Shown here one piece after another: positions 40,152 to 49,214 of a stretch of 64,000 bases of DNA. The stretch's first letter is position 1; each line of letters opens with the position of its first letter. Location: NCBI RefSeq assembly GCF_001189295.1, contig NZ_CP012159.1, forward strand, positions 2,742,001 to 2,806,000. Direction: 5' to 3'. The notes below the pieces were generated by a model. It made no database searches, was not told the origin of the DNA, and saw nothing but the letters and a program-made list of their open reading frames with translations. The position numbers and the translations under genes were made by a program. The stretch comes from Chondromyces crocatus. GTDB taxonomy: Bacteria > Myxococcota_A > Polyangia > Polyangiales > Polyangiaceae.

Positions 40152-42017
40152 TCAGCCTTCGCCGCGCTCGATCTGGATCTGCCCGAGCACGCCGTGGTTC
40201 GCGGCCCCGAAGAGGTTCTCGGGATCCACGGCCTGCTTCACCTGCTTCGCGAACTCGCGCGAGCCCTCGGAGTAGATCTCCTTCACGAAGTCCTGCCGGA
40301 TCTTGCCCACGCCGTGGTGGTGCGAGAGCGAGCCTCCGGACGCGAGGATCTCTTCGCGGGCGGCGTGCTCCATCTCGCTGTAGTGGCGCACGGGGTCGTC
40401 GACGCCCTTCGCGTAGAAGCCCATGTAGAAGTAGATGCACACGCCGGTCGGGTAGACCTGGGTGATGCGGCCGGTGAAGAACGGCTTGCCGGGCAGGCGG
40501 CGCTGCTCGTGCTCGCGCAGGACGCGGCGGTGGACGCGATCGTACAGCTCCAGCGCGCGGCTCCAGGGCACGCTGGTCTCGAAGCTCTCGGCGATCGCCC
40601 AGTGCTCGAAGGTGAGGTCGCGGATGTAGGCGATGCCGAAGGTGAGCTGGTAGCCGCGCTCGCCGTTGGTGGCGCCGGCCTTCATGCCGCCGTGGCGCTC
40701 GGCGATGCGGTAGAGGGTCGACTCCTGGAAGTCGACTTCCTCCTTCGTCCCTTCGAAGACGATGGTGGCGACGACCATGCGGTTGGGGTCGTAGCCCTTC
40801 ACCTTGGTGACGACGAGCTTCTCGGCGGTGCTCTTCACCTTCGCGAGGACGCCGGCCGCCTTGGGCTTCAGCGCTTGCCCGAAGTGGAACTGGGTGTTGT
40901 CCATGACGCGGACGCTGGACGGCACCGCGCCCGACTGCTGGAGGTCGTAGAGGAAGGCGAGGCCTCGCTCGAGGTCGGGGAGGAGGACGCTGCCGTACCG
41001 CTGCACCTCGGGGACGGGGAAGAGCTTCACGACGGCGGTGGTGACGATGCCGTAGTTGCCCTCGCTGCCGAACATGAAGTTCTTCGGGTTCGAGCCGACG
41101 CTCTCGCGGGGGGCGACCTGGGGGCGCTCGACGACGCCGCGGGCGGTGACGACCTGCATGTCGAGGACGAGGTCCTCGATGTTGCCGTAGCGGTTCTTCT
41201 TCATGCCGCTGGCATTCGTGGCGATCCAGCCGCCGAGCGTGGAGAACTCCAGGCTGTCGGGCTCGTGGCCCATGGTCATGCCGTGCTTGGCCAGCTCGGC
41301 GACGATGTGCCGGCCGGTGGCGCCCGCCTCGATGCAGGCCATGCGGTTCACGGTGTCGATCCAGAGGACCTTGTTCATGCGGCGCATGTCGACGGCGATG
41401 ACGACGCGCTGCTCGTCGATCGAGAGGCGGAGGGCGTCGGTCACGTTCGTGCCGCCGCCGAAGGGGATGAGGCAGGCGCCGTGCTTCTTCGCCACGTCGG
41501 TCAGCTTCACGACCTCGTCGTGCGAGAGGGGGAAGACGACGAGGTCCGGCACGCGGTCGAGGTGCTCGTAACGGATGGCCCAGATCTCCGCGCCGGTGTG
41601 GCCGTGGCCGCGGCGGAGGCGCACCAGGTCGTCGGTCGAGACCTGGTCTTCGTCGAGGAAGGTGCGCAGCTCGTCGATGAGCGCGGTGGCTTCGCGCGCT
41701 GCGGGCACGGCCGGCGGGTAGTGCGGCTCGTTGCGGTTGCCGTAGGACAGGGGCGCGGAGAGGATCCCCGAGATCCACGGGAGCAGGGAGGGCAGCTCCA
41801 CGTTGCTGATGTTGTAGCGATCCCCGGTCAGGACGACGCTGCCGTTCGGCTTCACGACGAAGCGGGTGTCGGCGAAGCCCCAGCCGTCCTTGCTCTCGTC
41901 GTCCAGGGGAAGGGCGGCGGGGGGCGGCGTGATGCGGGTGACGGGCGCCCTCGACCCGCGGGGCGGGAGGTTGGCGGAAGCGGGAGGGGGTGCTGCGTCG
42001 CGTTTTCCGTGAGCCAT
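40152..42017 (-). CDS. Alkyldihydroxyacetonephosphate synthase (AGPS)
   Basis: 621-aa FAD enzyme that exchanges the acyl chain of acyl-DHAP for a fatty alcohol, creating the ether bond. The VAO-type FAD domain has P-F-G-G-G-T-N-V-T-D-A, E-P-D-S-L-E-F-S-T-L-G-G-W-I-A-T-N-A-S-G and F-G-S-E-G-N-Y-G-I-V-T. The AGPS cap carries the H-H-H-G-V-G-K motif with the conserved histidine triplet, and Y-M-G-F-Y before it. No targeting signal is present. The ATG at 42017 has GAGAGG a short distance upstream. Myxobacteria are known to make iso-branched alkyl ether lipids during development, and AGPS is one route; with the downstream acyltransferase this forms a minimal ether-lipid operon. Confidence 0.93.
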   Translation of the reverse strand: MAHGKRDAAPPPASANLPPRGSRAPVTRITPPPAALPLDDESKDGWGFADTRFVVKPNGSVVLTGDRYNISNVELPSLLPWISGILSAPLSYGNRNEPHYPPAVPAAREATALIDELRTFLDEDQVSTDDLVRLRRGHGHTGAEIWAIRYEHLDRVPDLVVFPLSHDEVVKLTDVAKKHGACLIPFGGGTNVTDALRLSIDEQRVVIAVDMRRMNKVLWIDTVNRMACIEAGATGRHIVAELAKHGMTMGHEPDSLEFSTLGGWIATNASGMKKNRYGNIEDLVLDMQVVTARGVVERPQVAPRESVGSNPKNFMFGSEGNYGIVTTAVVKLFPVPEVQRYGSVLLPDLERGLAFLYDLQQSGAVPSSVRVMDNTQFHFGQALKPKAAGVLAKVKSTAEKLVVTKVKGYDPNRMVVATIVFEGTKEEVDFQESTLYRIAERHGGMKAGATNGERGYQLTFGIAYIRDLTFEHWAIAESFETSVPWSRALELYDRVHRRVLREHEQRRLPGKPFFTGRITQVYPTGVCIYFYMGFYAKGVDDPVRHYSEMEHAAREEILASGGSLSHHHGVGKIRQDFVKEIYSEGSREFAKQVKQAVDPENLFGAANHGVLGQIQIERGEG

Positions 42018-42157
42018 CGCGGGGGAGCCTCTCGACCGAGAGTCACCCCGATGGCCCGGGTCGAGACCGGCCACCGGGGGACAGGCTAGGGCGGGCGACA
42101 CACCCACCGCCATGGACCTGTCAGGTGGCGGTCGGGACCGTAACACGAATCCGGAAG

Positions 42158-42203
42158 GTGGTAACACCGGGTGCCATGGTCACAGACGACGCCCTGTTAC
42201 CAC
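42158..42203. promoter_or_regulatory. Inverted repeat, possible operator near AGPS promoter
   Basis: Perfect 9-bp arms GTGGTAACA (42158-42166) and TGTTACCAC (42195-42203) lie 28 bases apart, upstream of the AGPS gene and downstream of the YkgJ-like gene. A related half-site CCGTAACAC occurs just before the left arm. The distance is too large for a typical terminator stem; a dimeric regulator binding two sites is possible. Confidence 0.35.
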
Positions 42204-42312
42204 TGCTGACCGCCGAACGTCGACCGCTGCACGCACGCTCGCGTGCGGTGCGAAGGCGCGTCGACAGCCGCGAAAGCAAGGCGACGGCGTCGTTGCGGGT
42301 TGCCGCGCTGCG

Positions 42313-42672
42313 TCAGTCGGCCTTGCCCTGCCGCAGCCGTTCCAGGGCGATCAGCGGGCGCTGACGCTTCTCGTGCAGCTCGCCCCGGCACGCACCGCTG
42401 CCTCGATCCAGGGCGCGACAGCAGTCGGGCCGCGCCTCGTAGATCGAGCAGAGGAACCGGCCTTCCTGTGGATCCAGCTTCAGCGCGGAGCAGTGCCCCT
42501 CGTCGAGGCGCATGTAGCAGCGGTTGCCGATGAAGTGGGTCAGCGCTCGCGCGCGGTCGTCCATCCGGTCGTGATCCACGCCGAAGACGCGGATGTACTC
42601 GGGGAGTGTCGAGAAGCAGCACGCCCCGCAGAACGTGCAGTCTTCGGGGACGACCACGTCGTCGGGACGCAT
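42313..42672 (-). CDS. YkgJ-family cysteine cluster protein
   Basis: 119-aa protein of the YkgJ/UPF0153 zinc- or iron-chelating family. The cysteine set is typical: C-T-F-C-G-A-C-C near the N-terminus, then G-N-R-C-Y-M-R, H-C-S-A-L and F-L-C-S-I-Y-E-A-R-P-D-C-C. These residues probably bind a metal or Fe-S centre; the biochemical role of the family is unresolved. The ATG at 42672 is chosen because the longer frame (to 42732) would overlap the end of the SurA-like gene. It follows that gene by 11 bases and is likely co-transcribed. Confidence 0.85.
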   Translation of the reverse strand: MRPDDVVVPEDCTFCGACCFSTLPEYIRVFGVDHDRMDDRARALTHFIGNRCYMRLDEGHCSALKLDPQEGRFLCSIYEARPDCCRALDRGSGACRGELHEKRQRPLIALERLRQGKAD

Positions 42673-42683
42673 GGGCTTGCGGA

Positions 42684-43700
42684 TCAGAGGCGAACGTCGA
42701 GGTGGGACCGGCGCTTGAGCCCGTCGAGCCATCGCCGGCGCGCCTTCATCATGGTCTCTTGCTGGATGCGCTGGAGGAGTTCGTTCTGCGCGGCCTCGAT
42801 GGTCGTGTAGCGCGAGGGCTGGCGGCTCAGGAGCTTCAAGATCACGATGCCGTCGCCCGCGCGGCGCGGTGCAGCCACCTGACCCGGCTCCAGCGTCATC
42901 AGCGCGCTCTCCAGGGCGGCATCCATGACCGGGCGTCGATTGCTCGTCGCCGCTTCGCTGCCGCGTGGCGCACGGATGCCGAGGTCGCCGCCGGCCTCGC
43001 GCGTCGCGGTGTCGTCGGAGAACTGTCGGGCCAGCGCCGCGAAGTCTTCGCCCCGCTTGATCCGTTCGGCGAGGGAGCGCGCGAGCGCCATGCGCTCTTC
43101 GACGGCGTCGGGGCTGGAGCCCGGGTAGACGCGGAGCACGATCCAGGCGGGGTGGTACTCGCGACGCCGCATCTCGGCCTTCACGACGCGATCGAACGCA
43201 GAGGAGAGATCCTGGTCGGTGACGCGCATCCGGTTCTTGGTCCGGAGCTGGAGCATCTTGCCTTCGAGGATCTGTCGGCGCAGCTCGTCGCGGTACTCTT
43301 GCTCGGTGAGGCCGGACGACTCGGCGGCGAGCTTCACGATGCCGGCGGGGGTGGTGCCCTGCGAGACGGCGAGGTTGCGGATTGCGTTCTCCAGCTCTTC
43401 CGAGGTGACGGAGATGTTGGCTTTCTCCGCCGCCTGGGTGATGAGTTCGTCCTCGATCATCTTTTCCATGAGATCGCGGAAGATCTGCGATTCAGCCGCG
43501 GCTTGCTGCGCGCCCGGTGGCACCCGCTGATGCACCTGGATGAGGAACGGGCGCGCGCGGCGCCGCAGCTCCGAGAGCAAGATCGGCCGATCGCCCACGA
43601 CCGCGACGATGCGCTCGACCACGATGGCGTCTGCGATCGTGGCGCCGGACAGCGAAGCGAGGAGCAATCCAGCGACGGCGAGGTGACGGAGACGGCGCAT
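42684..43700 (-). CDS. SurA-like periplasmic peptidyl-prolyl isomerase/chaperone
   Basis: 338-aa exported protein. Signal peptide 1-25 ([13 protein letters not shown], cleavage after A-D-A). Residues ~26-160 form a SurA-N-type helical chaperone domain ([18 protein letters not shown]). One parvulin-type domain follows ([25 protein letters not shown]), then a C-terminal helix. It should help outer-membrane protein folding. Standard parvulin catalytic residues are only partly evident, so isomerase activity is uncertain, as for several SurA domains. Confidence 0.88.
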   Translation of the reverse strand: MRRLRHLAVAGLLLASLSGATIADAIVVERIVAVVGDRPILLSELRRRARPFLIQVHQRVPPGAQQAAAESQIFRDLMEKMIEDELITQAAEKANISVTSEELENAIRNLAVSQGTTPAGIVKLAAESSGLTEQEYRDELRRQILEGKMLQLRTKNRMRVTDQDLSSAFDRVVKAEMRRREYHPAWIVLRVYPGSSPDAVEERMALARSLAERIKRGEDFAALARQFSDDTATREAGGDLGIRAPRGSEAATSNRRPVMDAALESALMTLEPGQVAAPRRAGDGIVILKLLSRQPSRYTTIEAAQNELLQRIQQETMMKARRRWLDGLKRRSHLDVRL

Positions 43701-43842
43701 CCAGACCGCTGCCTACCACATGGATCCGGCTGGATCCAGACATCGAGCATGCCTGGCGCACGCACGCGCGGCCCACGCTGGACGGCTGGCGGGGCGTTCT
43801 GGCCGTTGCGGCAGCAAGGTCGGCGCGCTAAGCGCCCGCGGT

Positions 43843-45240
43843 ATGTCCACCACCTTCCCCGAGCCCACCCACGGGCAAGCCATCACCATGTCGAGCACCG
43901 GCGCCCTCAATGTGCCGGATCAACCCATTCTCCCCTTCATCGAGGGTGACGGGACCGGACCTGACATCTGGCGCGCGAGCGTCCGCGTGTTCGACGCTGC
44001 GGTCGAGAAGGCGTACGGCGGCAAGCGGAAGATCGCTTGGTACGAGGTGTTCGCGGGCGAGAAGGCCTACAACACCTTCGGCACCTGGCTCCCGGACGGG
44101 ACGGTGGAGGCCTACCGGAAGTACCTCGTCGGCATCAAGGGGCCGCTCACGACGCCGATCGGCAAGGGCATCCGGTCGCTGAACGTCGCGCTGCGCCAGC
44201 TCCTCGACCTCTACGTCTGCCTGCGCCCGGTGCGCTGGTACAAGGGGGTGCCCTCGCCGGTGCGTGACCCCGGCTCGGTCGACATGGTGATCTTCCGCGA
44301 GAACACGGAAGACATCTACGCCGGCATCGAGTGGGAGGCGGAGAGCCCCCAGGCGAAGAAGGTCATCGACTTCCTCCAGAAGGAGATGGGGGTGAAGAAC
44401 ATCCGCTTCCCCGGGACGAGCGGCATCGGCGTCAAGCCCGTCAGCAGCGAGGGCACCGAGCGCCTCGTGCGCGCCGCCATCGAGTACGCCCTGCGCTTCG
44501 ACCGCAAGAGCGTGAACCTCGTCCACAAGGGCAACATCATGAAGTTCACCGAGGGCGCGTTCAAGAGCTGGGGCTACGCCCTCGCGCAGCGCGACTTCCG
44601 TGAGAAGGTCGTCACCGAGCGCGAGTCGTGGATCCTCGGCAACAAGGAGAAGAACCCCGACCTCACCGTGGAGCAGAACGCGCGCGAGATCGAGCCGGGC
44701 TACGACATGGCGCCCCCGGAGATGCAGGCGGAGTTCCGCGCCGAGGTCGAGGAGGCGCTGAAGCTCTGGTCGACGCACGGCGGCGGGAAGTGGAAGAAGC
44801 TGCTCCGCATCAAGGACTCGATCGCGGACATCACGCTGCAGCAGGTGCTCACCCGCCCGAAGGAGTTCGACGTCATCGCGACGCTGAACCTGAACGGCGA
44901 CTACCTGTCCGACGCGCTCGCGGCGCAGATCGGCGGCATCGGCATCGCCCCCGGCGGCAACATCAACTACGTGTCCGGTCACGCGATCTTCGAGGCGACC
45001 CACGGCACGGCGCCGAAGTACGCGAACCTCGACAAGGTGAACCCGGGCTCGGTGATCCTGTCGGGCGAGATGATGCTCCGGCACCTCGGCTGGGTCGAGG
45101 CGGCGGACCTCATCAACAAGGGCATGGACGGCGCGATCGGCGCGAAGACCGTGACCTACGACTTCGCCCGCCTCATGGAAGGCGCAACCGAGGTCAAGTG
45201 CTCGGAGTTCGGCGACGCGATCATCAAGCACATGGGCTGA
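43843..45240 (+). CDS. icd: NADP-type isocitrate dehydrogenase
   Basis: 465-aa enzyme converting isocitrate to 2-oxoglutarate with CO2 and NAD(P)H in the TCA cycle. Substrate loop [14 protein letters not shown] is intact, including the Ser equivalent to the AceK-phosphorylated Ser113 of E. coli. The metal/substrate segment [22 protein letters not shown], and the cofactor region H-G-T-A-P-K-Y are present, with Lys and Tyr typical of NADP use. The ATG at 43843 is selected; the upstream frame extension is not conserved in character. It is divergent from the SurA-like gene with ~140 bp between. Confidence 0.95.
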   Translation: MSTTFPEPTHGQAITMSSTGALNVPDQPILPFIEGDGTGPDIWRASVRVFDAAVEKAYGGKRKIAWYEVFAGEKAYNTFGTWLPDGTVEAYRKYLVGIKGPLTTPIGKGIRSLNVALRQLLDLYVCLRPVRWYKGVPSPVRDPGSVDMVIFRENTEDIYAGIEWEAESPQAKKVIDFLQKEMGVKNIRFPGTSGIGVKPVSSEGTERLVRAAIEYALRFDRKSVNLVHKGNIMKFTEGAFKSWGYALAQRDFREKVVTERESWILGNKEKNPDLTVEQNAREIEPGYDMAPPEMQAEFRAEVEEALKLWSTHGGGKWKKLLRIKDSIADITLQQVLTRPKEFDVIATLNLNGDYLSDALAAQIGGIGIAPGGNINYVSGHAIFEATHGTAPKYANLDKVNPGSVILSGEMMLRHLGWVEAADLINKGMDGAIGAKTVTYDFARLMEGATEVKCSEFGDAIIKHMG

Positions 45241-45311
45241 GTCCCACGCGCAGCGCGAGGGGCGTCGTCGCCCACTCGCGCTGCGGCCCCCCTGTCGCGC
45301 ATCACGTCACA

Positions 45312-46352
45312 TCACAGTCTGAGAAGGCGGCCCAGTCCCAGCGCGCCGAGCCACGGGACAGGGAGCGTCACCTTGCTCTGCACCTTCTCCTGGGCGCGCG
45401 CGAGCACGTGGACGGTGATCGTCGAGAACGCGGCGCGGTCGCGGAGGAGCTTCATCTTTCCCTCGATGCGCTCGATCTCGCCGACGACGCGGTAGAGCTC
45501 CCGCTCGATCTCCACGGCCTCCTCGACGTTCTTCGCCTTCGGGAGGAGCAGCTCCAGTCGGGCGCGAATCGCGCGCAGGTTCTTCAGCCGGATCTCGAGA
45601 TCGAGGAACGCTTCGGTCACGTCTTCCACGGAGATGTCGCGCCGCTGGATCTCGCCGAGGCGGCTCACCCGATCCAGCGCTTCTTCGTACCGAGCCACCG
45701 GGATGCGCACGGTGATCGATGCGTCGGTGCGCACGGAGAGGAATCCGCCGAACTCGCGGGTCATGGCTTCGATGGCGGTGAACGCCTCCGTCGGGTTCTC
45801 GACGAGGACCCACAGGCCAGCGACGTAGACGAGCATCGGGCGTCGGGGCTGCGCGACCTCACCGGGGGCCTGCTGTCCTGGGGTCGGCGTCACCGTGGGA
45901 GATGCGGTCGTCGGTGAGGTGTCCGGGGCTCCTGGCGTGCTGGAGGGAGACGTGCCGGAGGGAGACGTGCTGGGGGGAGGGGGCGCTTCCTTCTTGACCT
46001 GCGGCGATACGTTCGGCACCGCCCTCGGCCCTCCGGTGCTCTGCGGGCTCTTCGGCGGAGCCAGCCCCATCGCCGGCCCTGATGGGGCTTCGGCCTGCCG
46101 CTCTTCCCGATCGTGGGAAGAACTCTCGGACGCGATGGAGACGACGGCGCCAGGCTCCATGATGAAGTTCTCGATCCGCGCGTCATCGTCGGCTGGCGGC
46201 GCTGGCGGCGCCGACGGTCCGTAGTTCGCGCCGTACCCCGAGACATCCTGCGGTGCCGGAGAGCTCGCGGCCTCGCCTGCGTAGTACGCCGACCCGCAGC
46301 CGGCGAGGACGAGCGCGCCGAGGAGGGCACTCAGGAAGGGATGGATGCGCAT
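45312..46352 (-). CDS. DUF4349 lipoprotein
   Basis: 346-aa lipoprotein. Signal peptide with L-A-G-C (Cys19), then a ~150-residue Pro/Ser/Thr/Ala-rich disordered region with S-P-S-S-T-P-type repeats. The DUF4349 domain lies at about 165-330: [31 protein letters not shown], and a long coiled coil [21 protein letters not shown]. The family usually has a C-terminal transmembrane helix; only a short hydrophobic end ([12 protein letters not shown]) remains here, ending L-L-R-L. It is convergent with icd. Confidence 0.85.
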   Translation of the reverse strand: MRIHPFLSALLGALVLAGCGSAYYAGEAASSPAPQDVSGYGANYGPSAPPAPPADDDARIENFIMEPGAVVSIASESSSHDREERQAEAPSGPAMGLAPPKSPQSTGGPRAVPNVSPQVKKEAPPPPSTSPSGTSPSSTPGAPDTSPTTASPTVTPTPGQQAPGEVAQPRRPMLVYVAGLWVLVENPTEAFTAIEAMTREFGGFLSVRTDASITVRIPVARYEEALDRVSRLGEIQRRDISVEDVTEAFLDLEIRLKNLRAIRARLELLLPKAKNVEEAVEIERELYRVVGEIERIEGKMKLLRDRAAFSTITVHVLARAQEKVQSKVTLPVPWLGALGLGRLLRL

Positions 46353-46471
46353 GCGAACCTCCACGGTGCCGAGTCTACAACCTCGCCATGGCCGGGAAGG
46401 GGTTTTCGCGCGCCGGCATCCCTGCTCTAGGATGCACCCCCAGTGCTCGCGATCCATCGAGAGGCTGCACC

Positions 46472-46903
46472 ATGACGACGACCCCGAGGCCCCCGTTTCA
46501 CCTCGCGTTCCCCGTGACCGCGCTGGAGACCACCCGCCACTTCTACCGGGACGTGCTCGGGTGCGCGCTGGGGCGCGAGAGCGACCGGTGGATCGACTTC
46601 GACTTCTTCGGCCACCAGATCACCGCGCACCTGGTCGAGCAGGCCGATGCCAGCGTTGCCACCAATCCCGTCGACGGGGACGACATCCCCGTGCGCCACT
46701 TCGGCGCCGTCTTGCCCTGGGACGACTGGCACGCCCTGCGGGACCGCTTGCGGGAGGCCGGCGTCCGCTTCCTCGTGGAGCCCCACGTTCGCTTTCCCGG
46801 TGAGGTCGGCGAGCAAGCCACGATGTTCATCAAGGACCCCAGCGGCAATGCGCTGGAGTTCAAGTCGTTCAAGGACCTGGCCAGCCTCTTCGCTCGCACC
46901 TGA
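46472..46903 (+). CDS. VOC family protein (glyoxalase-like)
   Basis: 143-aa vicinal-oxygen-chelate fold protein. Two beta-alpha-beta-beta-beta units are seen, starting [22 protein letters not shown] and ending [14 protein letters not shown]. Candidate metal ligands are His10, the second-half His in V-R-H-F-G and Glu in A-L-E-F-K. Dioxygenase, isomerase and antibiotic-binding roles all occur; it could not be narrowed down. The ATG at 46472 begins the family homology. It is followed after 24 bases by a Uma2 gene. Confidence 0.85.
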   Translation: MTTTPRPPFHLAFPVTALETTRHFYRDVLGCALGRESDRWIDFDFFGHQITAHLVEQADASVATNPVDGDDIPVRHFGAVLPWDDWHALRDRLREAGVRFLVEPHVRFPGEVGEQATMFIKDPSGNALEFKSFKDLASLFART

Positions 46904-46927
46904 TCTGCTCGAAAGGACCGACCCGAC

Positions 46928-47488
46928 ATGCCCGACTCCGTGCGCCGTGCGACCTACCAGGATCTTCTCGACGTTCCGCACCATCACTGTGCCGAGATCC
47001 TCAAGGGCGTTCTCCACACGAACCCGCGCCCTGCGCTTCCCTACCGGAATGCGGCCTCCGTGCTCGCGGGGGAGCTGTACCTGCCGTTCCGCAGGGGGCT
47101 GGGGGGTCCAGGCAAGTGGGCCTTGCTGGACGAGCCCGAGCTGCATCTCGGCCCCGACATCGTGGTCCCCGACATCGCCGGTTTTCGCCGCGAGAAGATG
47201 CCGCGCATCGCGATGAAGGATGCGGCGATCTTCAACACGCCCGACTGGGTGTGCGAGGTGCTGTCGCCTGCGACCGAGGCCATCGATCGGTCGGACAAGA
47301 TGGACATCTACGCGCGGGAAGGGGTGGGTCATCTCTGGCTGCTCGACCCTCGGACGCAGACGCTCGAGGTGTACCGGAACGACGCGGGTCTCTGGGCTCG
47401 TGTGGGGGCATGGAGGGGGTCGGCGACGGTGCAGGTGGAGCCGTTCGAGGCTGCGGAGATCGAGCTGGGCGTGCTCTGGGAGGATTGA
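46928..47488 (+). CDS. Uma2 family (DUF820) putative endonuclease
   Basis: 186-aa protein of the Uma2/DUF820 family, a PD-(D/E)xK-fold group expanded in cyanobacteria and myxobacteria. Landmarks are A-E-I-L-K-G-V-L-H (family E-x-I-x-G), P-D-I-V-V-P-D-I-A-G-F (the acidic P-D-V-x-V-x-D segment), W-V-C-E-V-L-S-P-A-T (catalytic Glu region) and D-R-S-D-K-M-D-I-Y-A-R-E-G-V-G-H-L-W-L-L-D-P (Lys and signature). Nuclease activity is inferred from fold; the biological role of these genes is unknown. Confidence 0.88.
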   Translation: MPDSVRRATYQDLLDVPHHHCAEILKGVLHTNPRPALPYRNAASVLAGELYLPFRRGLGGPGKWALLDEPELHLGPDIVVPDIAGFRREKMPRIAMKDAAIFNTPDWVCEVLSPATEAIDRSDKMDIYAREGVGHLWLLDPRTQTLEVYRNDAGLWARVGAWRGSATVQVEPFEAAEIELGVLWED

Positions 47489-48067
47489 GGCTCGATGCCC
47501 CGACGGCATCGTGCCTGCAGGGGGGCCCCCTCTTGTGGCCCGGCGCCACCACGTCCCTACCCCGCCTCGGCGCTGCGTCCGTTTCCGTGACGGGACGTGG
47601 CTCGCCACGAGGGGCTCTCGAGCGAGGAAAGCGCGTCGCCGCGGGGTGTCGGAGAGGGGTTGCGTCCCGTCACGAAGCGCTCGCGTCCTGTGAGGACACG
47701 GCGTCGTACCGGGCATTGTGAGCGGGGGAGGGGCCAGCTCGTCCGGTCAGGCCGTATCTCCGTAGAAATAGTGGGGACCACGCAGTTGGACGCCATCGGC
47801 GTTGCAAGCTGCCGATGCGAATCGTCCAGGCATGCTCTCTGCTAGCGGGCTCCCCTATGACCGCGTTACGAGCCAGAGGGCTGCGGGCTCGGCGTGTGCA
47901 CGGCTCTTGGTTGCCGAGGGCATTGCGCTTCGGGATGAGGTCGTCGTCAGCGCGGTAGCTGTCTGACACACGGCCCGAATCGCAGCAAAACGACATCTCG
48001 ACGCCATGCGCCCACGGCGCCCCTGCCGCGCGTGTTCACCCGACTGGCTCATGAAGGAACCAAGATC
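47489..48067. other. Gene-free spacer upstream of the RHS locus
   Basis: 579 bp with no supported gene. Base composition becomes less GC-rich from about 47740 (CGTATCTCCGTAGAAATAG), which may reflect a promoter zone for the two-gene RHS locus. An AAGGA ribosome-binding site lies just before 48068. No repeats or hairpins stand out. Confidence 0.4.
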
Positions 48068-49060
48068 ATGTCCATTACCGTCAGCAGATTCGAAATCTCG
48101 GCCAACTCGAACCGATTCTACGCCAATGGCAATCAGCAGAGCCACGTGAATGTCAGCGTGATGAAGATGGAGGACAGGGGGACCGGTGTGCCCGTCAAGG
48201 TGTCTCTGAGCGACACGGAGCGCGAATCGATCACGGTGGTCGCCTTCTCGTCCAATCTGAACCAGACCACCTTGCCCGATGGATGGAGCGTCGACAAGAC
48301 GCGAAATCAGTACGAGCTGGGAGGCGTCACCAGCTTTGCGGCCGAAGAGCGTACTGGTGGGGAGGTGGAGGCCGAAGCCCGTGGAGCGGAGGCCAGAAAC
48401 GACGTCCCTGATGTCTTCTCTCGCTTCGTGCGCTCACATCGGACAGGGACTGAGCGGCTGATGGCGCGTATGCGGCTCGACGACGGCCGTGTTCTCACGA
48501 CGAACATGTCGTTCGAAGGCCACAACTTCACCAGCAGCGTCACTCTGGAAGCCGTGCGTCCGCCCTCCGTCGAGATCTCGGAGCTGGTCACCACGCCCAT
48601 CGAGACGCTTTACGATCGGACGATGAGCAACCTGAATCCTACATGGCGGCAGCGAGTTTTTGCTCATCGTTGGGCCATGCCAGCGCGGGTGAGGGTCAAG
48701 CAGATCCTCGTGGACCCCACCAATGCGCGACATTTCTACGAGCTTGGCCGGCAGGATAACAGCAACCCCAGCCGCCGAGTGCTCACGCGTGGGCGAGTCT
48801 TCGGTCCAGGCAGGTGGCCAGTGAGAACGAATGACGCCATGAGTGGGGGCTGCGTCGAGCCTTTCGATTACACGATGACGCTGGCGGAGAACCAGTGGGG
48901 CGCCACCCGGCTCGTCGTCAATGGTTGCACCTGGACCTCCGGTGACGACTGGGCGGATCCTGCAAGGATCACTGTCACCGACGTGTACGGGAATACGTAT
49001 CGCTACCGGATCCAGGCGACGAACGATCTGGGTGACGAGATCGAGATCATCCCTGGCTGA
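48068..49060 (+). CDS. Hypothetical protein upstream of RHS gene
   Basis: 330-aa protein, soluble, without signal peptide; family not recognised. Residues 1-90 are strand-rich (I-T-V-S-R-F-E-I-S-A-N-S-N-R-F), followed by an acidic, Ala/Glu/Arg-rich hinge. The C-terminal half begins with S-V-E-I-S-E-L and ends in D-V-Y-G-N-T-Y-R-Y-R-I-Q, a beta-type domain. The start ATG 48068 is backed by AAGGA nine bases upstream. It lies about 155 bp before the RHS gene on the same strand and uses similarly less GC-biased codons, so both were probably acquired as a unit. A role as partner, adaptor or cargo of the RHS protein is plausible but unproven. Confidence 0.65.
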   Translation: MSITVSRFEISANSNRFYANGNQQSHVNVSVMKMEDRGTGVPVKVSLSDTERESITVVAFSSNLNQTTLPDGWSVDKTRNQYELGGVTSFAAEERTGGEVEAEARGAEARNDVPDVFSRFVRSHRTGTERLMARMRLDDGRVLTTNMSFEGHNFTSSVTLEAVRPPSVEISELVTTPIETLYDRTMSNLNPTWRQRVFAHRWAMPARVRVKQILVDPTNARHFYELGRQDNSNPSRRVLTRGRVFGPGRWPVRTNDAMSGGCVEPFDYTMTLAENQWGATRLVVNGCTWTSGDDWADPARITVTDVYGNTYRYRIQATNDLGDEIEIIPG

Positions 49061-49214
49061 GCGCTCCGTTCCTGGAGTCTCGGTGCACTGACCCTCCCCG
49101 CCAGGCGCGCTCTCCGCGCTTCGCCGATCCCCTGGCGAGCGCCCGCGCGCGCTTCCCCTTCGTATCCGTTGCCCCACTTCCAGGCGATTGCGCCGCATTG
49201 CAGAGGAAACGACC

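Noticed and set aside
38710-41778. Apparent 1022-aa fusion of the acyltransferase with a long N-terminal region
   Set aside because: The upstream part lies in the wrong frame of the AGPS gene and is Arg/Pro/His-rich shadow; the true start is ATG 40137.
40194-42089. 631-codon plus-strand frame opposite AGPS
   Set aside because: It mirrors the AGPS coding sequence; no start signal or protein family.
47557-47796. 79-codon minus-strand frame in the spacer upstream of the RHS locus
   Set aside because: No start signal and no recognisable protein features.
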